Shown here piece after piece: positions 5,687-8,709 of a DNA stretch of 8,709 nt; the stretch's first letter is position 1, and every line of letters starts with the position of its first letter. Where the stretch lies: the NCBI GenBank assembly GCA_022848785.1, contig JAJISK010000037.1, forward strand, positions 1 to 8,709, given 5' to 3'. The DNA is from Thermoplasmatota archaeon (GTDB lineage: Archaea; Thermoplasmatota; Thermoplasmata; RBG-16-68-12; JAJISG01). A program made the translations under genes and the position numbers. The notes under the pieces were generated by a model. That model searched no databases and had not been told where the DNA came from. It saw only the letters and a list, made by a program, of their open reading frames with translations.

Positions 5687-5797
5687 TTCGCGGGAATCGG
5701 GACTCTTCCCCCCCTTGGCGGAGTAGGCCCTCTCGACGATTTCGATCGGAACCCGTCCCTTGCGGCTCTTTCAGCTGCGGGGAACCTAGATCCGATT

Positions 5798-6517
5798 TCA
5801 AGGGGGAGGTCCCGGAGGTTGCGAGTACCAGTCGGGGTATCTCCGGTAGGGGAGGGGATCTAGGACGCCCGCCTCCTGGAATCCCTTCAAGCGGAGCTGA
5901 CACGCGTCACAGAGGCCGCACGCCTCCGCCTCGCCCAGGTAGCAACTCCACGTCCGGGCGAGGGGAACGCCCAGCTCGACCGCCCTTCGAACGATTGCCC
6001 CTTTCGTGAGGGCGATGAGCGGATGACGGATCTGCACGGGCCGGCCGTCAACCCCCCGCCTTGTCCCAAGCCGGGCGACCTCCTCGAAAGCCTGAAAGAA
6101 TTCCGGTCGGCAGTCCGGATAACCACTAAAGTCGATGGCGGTGGCCCCGATGAAGATCGTACCGGCATCGATCACCTCCGCCCATGCGAGGGCATAGCTG
6201 AGAAAGATCGTGTTTCGCGCGGGGACGTAGGTCGCCGGGATGCCGTCTGAGATCTCGTCCAGCTCGCGGGCCATCGGGACCTCCACACTCTCGTCTGTTA
6301 GGGCCGACTCCCCGAGCCCCCGGAGGTCGAGGTTCACAACGCGGTGATCGTCCACCCCGAGGGCCCGCGCGACCTCCCGCGCGGCCTGCACCTCCCGCTC
6401 GTGGCGTTGCCGGTACGCGAACGTTAGGGCGTGAGCGTGGAACCCTTCCGTCTGGGCGATGGCCAGGGTGGTGCTCGAGTCGAGACCCCCGCTCAGCAGG
6501 ACGACGGCAGCGTCCAT
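5798..6517 (-). CDS. queC: 7-cyano-7-deazaguanine (preQ0) synthase
   Basis: Converts 7-carboxy-7-deazaguanine to preQ0 with ATP and ammonia. In archaea preQ0 is placed by ArcTGT at G15 of tRNA and then converted to archaeosine. The 239-residue length fits. The PP-loop LSGGLDSST is at residues 8-16. Other conserved elements are [13 protein letters not shown] (97-109), [17 protein letters not shown] (124-140) and [11 protein letters not shown]. The zinc site uses C192, C200, C203 and C206 ([16 protein letters not shown]). The C-terminal tail (from about residue 220) is short and Pro/Tyr-rich, which is common. ATG 6517 is preceded by a TATA-like CTTTAAG whose centre is about 30 bp away, giving a leader of only a few bases. 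No other queuosine or archaeosine gene is adjacent. Confidence 0.96.
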   Translation of the reverse strand: MDAAVVLLSGGLDSSTTLAIAQTEGFHAHALTFAYRQRHEREVQAAREVARALGVDDHRVVNLDLRGLGESALTDESVEVPMARELDEISDGIPATYVPARNTIFLSYALAWAEVIDAGTIFIGATAIDFSGYPDCRPEFFQAFEEVARLGTRRGVDGRPVQIRHPLIALTKGAIVRRAVELGVPLARTWSCYLGEAEACGLCDACQLRLKGFQEAGVLDPLPYRRYPDWYSQPPGPPP

Positions 6518-6542
6518 GGCCCCCAGGAATCGAACCCTTCGC

Positions 6543-6551
6543 GCTTAAAGG
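6543..6551 (-). promoter_or_regulatory. TATA box of queC
   Basis: CCTTTAAGC on the minus strand lies between the dph2 stop (6562) and the queC ATG. The centre-to-ATG distance is 29.5 bp, predicting a leader of about four bases. Confidence 0.55.
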
Positions 6552-6561
6552 TGGCCCACGG

Positions 6562-7572
6562 CTAGCCGAGAGTCTGATGGGCCGTGATTTCATCGAGGGG
6601 ATACGGGTCCCAAGCCCGCAGGCCCAAGGCCACCTCCAATTCGGGAAAGGTCAGGACGGGCTTCTCGCACCGCGCTGCGTCGTCGATGGCGATGCGGGGA
6701 CAGGCCGTGTTGACGAAGGCGTCCACCTGGTGCCCCTGCAGGAGTTCCGGGCTCACGGTGTCCATCAGGAGGAGGTAGCCCTTGCGTCCATGGGAAGCGA
6801 GGAGGTCCTTGATCTTCCGAGCGAGGGCCATCCGGTACTGGCCGACCTTCCGCGAGACGATGATCCCAAACGTGGTCGCCTCCTGCGCCAGCGCGATGGC
6901 GGCGTGTCGGACACGGAGGACACGGTCCTTCAACGCTGCCAGGTTCCGTACCTCTTCCGTGAACGGGTCGGCCACGATCACCGGCGTGGCGGTGGCCAGG
7001 GCGACGCCGAGGGCGTGGAAGTCTCCCGTGCCCACGCAGAGGAAGGTGTCCACCCGCCCCTCCACCTCCCGCGCGGGATGGACATCGCAGCCCAGGAGTT
7101 GTCCTTCGTAGGCCGTTCGCCCGTCCGCGCCGCCTACGAGGACCTCCTTTCCATGCTCTTCCAGGTACGCGACGACGTCCGAAAACCACGGCTGGTGTTG
7201 GACGTTGGTTAAGAGCCCCACACGCCGTCCCAGAAGGGGCAGCGCTGCCTCCAAGAAGTCGAGGGACGGGAACGCCATGGGTGCCTCCACAAAGACGACC
7301 TTCTTCAGGTTCAGGTACGGCATAGGAGCGTGTCCGATCTGGACAATCAGGTCCACGGGCATCTGGGGGACGTCGCACGCCCCGAAGGTGGGCTGGGCCG
7401 AGACCATGGCCGTGACCCCTGTCTCCCGCTCCAGGTCTTCCGCCGTCTCGAGGGCGCGAAGGCGCAGCCCATCCGGGAATTGGATGCCGACGGTCTTACT
7501 ACCATTGTCACGAATCGCCTGGAAGGCCGGCTCCAAGTCCAGAGCCGCTTCCCTCCGGTCTCCCGAACTCAC
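6562..7572 (-). CDS. dph2: 2-(3-amino-3-carboxypropyl)histidine synthase Dph2
   Basis: First enzyme of diphthamide synthesis. A [4Fe-4S] non-classical radical-SAM enzyme, it moves the aminocarboxypropyl group of SAM to a histidine of elongation factor 2. Archaeal Dph2 works as a homodimer. The three cluster cysteines, one per domain, are C66 (FGACDVP), C162 (LLGCDVHPA) and C291 (NTACPRIAIDD), at spacings close to those of the Pyrococcus enzyme. Other conserved parts are VGIQFPDGL (28-36), GTGDFHALG (181-189) and ADPF (201-204). The length of 336 residues is usual. I start it at GTG 7572, whose last two bases form the stop TGA of rpl10e (GTGA overlap). The open frame continues 112 codons upstream, but only as antisense-like sequence inside rpl10e. 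The overlap implies co-transcription and translational coupling. Confidence 0.94.
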   Translation of the reverse strand: MSSGDRREAALDLEPAFQAIRDNGSKTVGIQFPDGLRLRALETAEDLERETGVTAMVSAQPTFGACDVPQMPVDLIVQIGHAPMPYLNLKKVVFVEAPMAFPSLDFLEAALPLLGRRVGLLTNVQHQPWFSDVVAYLEEHGKEVLVGGADGRTAYEGQLLGCDVHPAREVEGRVDTFLCVGTGDFHALGVALATATPVIVADPFTEEVRNLAALKDRVLRVRHAAIALAQEATTFGIIVSRKVGQYRMALARKIKDLLASHGRKGYLLLMDTVSPELLQGHQVDAFVNTACPRIAIDDAARCEKPVLTFPELEVALGLRAWDPYPLDEITAHQTLG

Positions 7573-8069
7573 GAGGCTTCCACGATGATGCGGGTGGGCG
7601 TCGGAACCTTGTACCCCGCCTTTCGTAGCGCTTGCTTCGCCCGCTTCATATGGGAGGGAATCGTGCGAATGAAGAGGAGGGTTTGACCCCTTCGCACCCG
7701 GGCCGCCGTCCCCACGGGGGTCCCGAAGGCTCCTCGCATTCCATCCGAGATGCGGTCGGCGCCGGCGCCCACGGCGATTTTGTTCTCTCGCAGGACAATG
7801 TGGGGGAAGGGCTGGATCCGCAGATGGTATTGTTGGCCGGCTCGCCTGGAGATGAACCGGTTTGCGGTGACGCGAGCGGCCTCGAAGGCGATGTCGCGAA
7901 TCTGGCATGCCTCCTCCGCCACGAGCCGGATTGTGAGGGGGAACTCGCCCTGGGGGTTCCCCATGTCGTACTGGGCAATCCGGGTATTGGGAACCCCTCC
8001 CATGTACTCCCGCCGGGTGTAGGGCTGCCCCTTGGCCTCCCGATACATCGAGGCGGGCTTTCGAACCAT
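7569..8069 (-). CDS. rpl10e: 50S ribosomal protein L10e (uL16)
   Basis: Archaeal/eukaryotic-type uL16, a late-assembling protein of the large subunit near the A-site tRNA and the peptidyl transferase centre. Its 166 residues match the family. Recognisable segments are MVRKPASMYREAKGQPYTR at the N-terminus, IRDIAFEAARVTANRFI, YHLRIQPFPHIVLRENK (the conserved RxxPFPH loop region), GADRISDGMRGAFG, and the tail PSHMKRAKQALRKAGYKVP. The ATG at 8069 lies 25.5 bp from the centre of a strong TATA box, so the mRNA is probably leaderless. The stop overlaps the dph2 start. It is separate from the main ribosomal-protein operons, as L10e often is in archaea. Confidence 0.97.
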   Translation of the reverse strand: MVRKPASMYREAKGQPYTRREYMGGVPNTRIAQYDMGNPQGEFPLTIRLVAEEACQIRDIAFEAARVTANRFISRRAGQQYHLRIQPFPHIVLRENKIAVGAGADRISDGMRGAFGTPVGTAARVRRGQTLLFIRTIPSHMKRAKQALRKAGYKVPTPTRIIVEAS

Positions 8070-8090
8070 GGGCGGTTCTAGACCTCGTCG

Positions 8091-8098
8091 CTATAAAA
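8091..8098 (-). promoter_or_regulatory. TATA box of the rpl10e-dph2 operon
   Basis: TTTTATAG on the minus strand. The centre of TTTATA is 25.5 bp before the ATG of rpl10e, the same spacing as at 1287-1294. This is one of the best TATA matches in the window, as expected for a highly expressed ribosomal protein. Confidence 0.7.
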
Positions 8099-8144
8099 CC
8101 GTTGGCGGTCTGGCCTTGACCGCGCAGCGGGTCGCGTCTCCCTC

Positions 8145-8678
8145 CTACGTGCTCGCGACGGCCCGTGTCGAGAGCATCACGGCGACGACCGCCACGACGG
8201 CGGCCACGGCCACGACGAGTCCGTAGCTCACGAAGAACAGGAGGGTCGTGTTCACGAGCGGGAGGTTCTGGAGGAACACCTCAGCCGGGAGCGCCCAGGC
8301 CGAGATCCCGAAGATGGCCGCCAGGAGGCCCAACGGCGCGGCCAGGAGGGTCCGCAGGCCTGTGCGGAATAGAGTGAGTTGGTCGTGGACCTTCAGGTCC
8401 TCGCTGATGGCCACCGTGGCCGCGGACTCCGGGCCCTGGGTCACAAACTCGCGGGCCAGGCGTTCCGCGTCCCGGGTGGACACGGGCCACTCGACCTCAC
8501 GTCTCAGCTTCGTCTCCACGCCTAGGAGGACGGAACGGCCTTGGGCGTCGACCCGCAGCAGCGTCAGCAGGCCCGCCGTGAGGGTCCCGATGAGGACCAG
8601 GGCGCTGCCCACCAAGACGCTGTTGTAGGTGCGGAAGGAAACGAGAGGGGCATACTCGTACCCGGTCTGCGAAGCCAT
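8145..8678 (-). CDS. three-helix membrane protein, unknown function
   Basis: A 177-residue protein that I do not recognise. Hydrophobic segments lie at about residues 20-41, 106-128 and 145-169. Between the first and second is a hydrophilic domain of about 65 residues rich in Glu, Arg and Asp (LGVETKLRREVEWPVSTRDAE), with no cysteine or catalytic motif. The third helix is a low-complexity run of Val and Ala. The overall shape (one helix, a soluble middle, two helices at the end) fits a small membrane sensor, accessory or structural subunit, but nothing decides between these. I start it at ATG 8678. The frame stays open for ten more codons to the window edge without another start codon, and no TATA box is seen 25 bp upstream, so a longer N-terminus or an operon with an unseen upstream gene is possible. 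Confidence 0.75.
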   Translation of the reverse strand: MASQTGYEYAPLVSFRTYNSVLVGSALVLIGTLTAGLLTLLRVDAQGRSVLLGVETKLRREVEWPVSTRDAERLAREFVTQGPESAATVAISEDLKVHDQLTLFRTGLRTLLAAPLGLLAAIFGISAWALPAEVFLQNLPLVNTTLLFFVSYGLVVAVAAVVAVVAVMLSTRAVAST

Positions 8679-8709
8679 GTAAAAGGAAAGGACAACCGTG
8701 ATGCTGGAT

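Noticed and set aside
4842..5726. A 294-codon plus-strand frame across mvaD and archease.
   Set aside because: Antisense to two well-identified genes with catalytic residues in place; no domain in the translated product.
5655..5797. The longest gene-free gap, checked for a C/D box RNA or small gene.
   Set aside because: A few CTGA boxes occur, but no paired C box or guide arrangement. The open frame through it is Arg/Pro-rich with no similarity that I can name.
6526..6536. Minus-strand GGTTCGATTCC, identical to the tRNA T-loop consensus, just before queC.
   Set aside because: The flanks do not form a T stem, acceptor stem or anticodon arm, so no tRNA or clear tRNA remnant is present. An 11-base match can arise by chance.

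Overview
The window reads as high-GC archaeal chromosome. The evidence is a topoisomerase VI A subunit, archaeal-type ribosomal protein L10e/uL16, a Dph2 of the radical diphthamide type, archease, a decarboxylase of the archaeal mevalonate route, and TATA boxes placed about 25 bp before start codons. A bacterial-type adenylate kinase with a four-cysteine zinc LID and extensive leaderless gene starts would fit a Thermoplasmatota-like or haloarchaeal-related euryarchaeon. That placement is an inference; no 16S gene or other decisive marker is present.

Layout. Positions 1-597 (+) hold the C-terminal half of top6A, cut by the window edge. It converges on a tandem PRC-barrel gene (616-1215, -). 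From about 1240 a divergent promoter region fires leftward into the PRC gene and rightward into a plus-strand group: a 49-aa zinc-ribbon microprotein (1316-1465), an 86-aa orphan protein (1468-1728) and a SAM methyltransferase (body 1875-2561). The methyltransferase N-terminus seems to lie upstream, cut off by an in-frame TAA at 1860-1862. Everything from 2591 to the end is on the minus strand: tRNA-Arg(GCG), adk, a six-helix membrane protein, mvaD with archease upstream as a probable two-gene operon, queC, dph2 overlapping the end of rpl10e, and a three-helix membrane protein near the edge.

How the genes relate. Most are housekeeping. A translation and RNA-modification theme recurs: tRNA-Arg, L10e, Dph2 (diphthamide on elongation factor 2), QueC (preQ0, precursor of archaeosine at tRNA position 15) and archease (activator of the RtcB RNA ligase). 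Adenylate kinase, the isoprenoid gene and the membrane proteins are separate units with their own promoters. There is no sign of a mobile element, CRISPR array, phage or horizontally acquired island. No gene-free stretch exceeds 300 bases; the longest (5655-5797) holds only the archease promoter. No clear poly-T terminator was seen.

I did not find a new multi-gene system. The points most worth checking are the stop codon inside the methyltransferase, the unlisted 49-aa zinc protein with its 86-aa partner, the uniform leaderless promoter geometry, and a tRNA promoter whose spacing suggests a leaderless tRNA.
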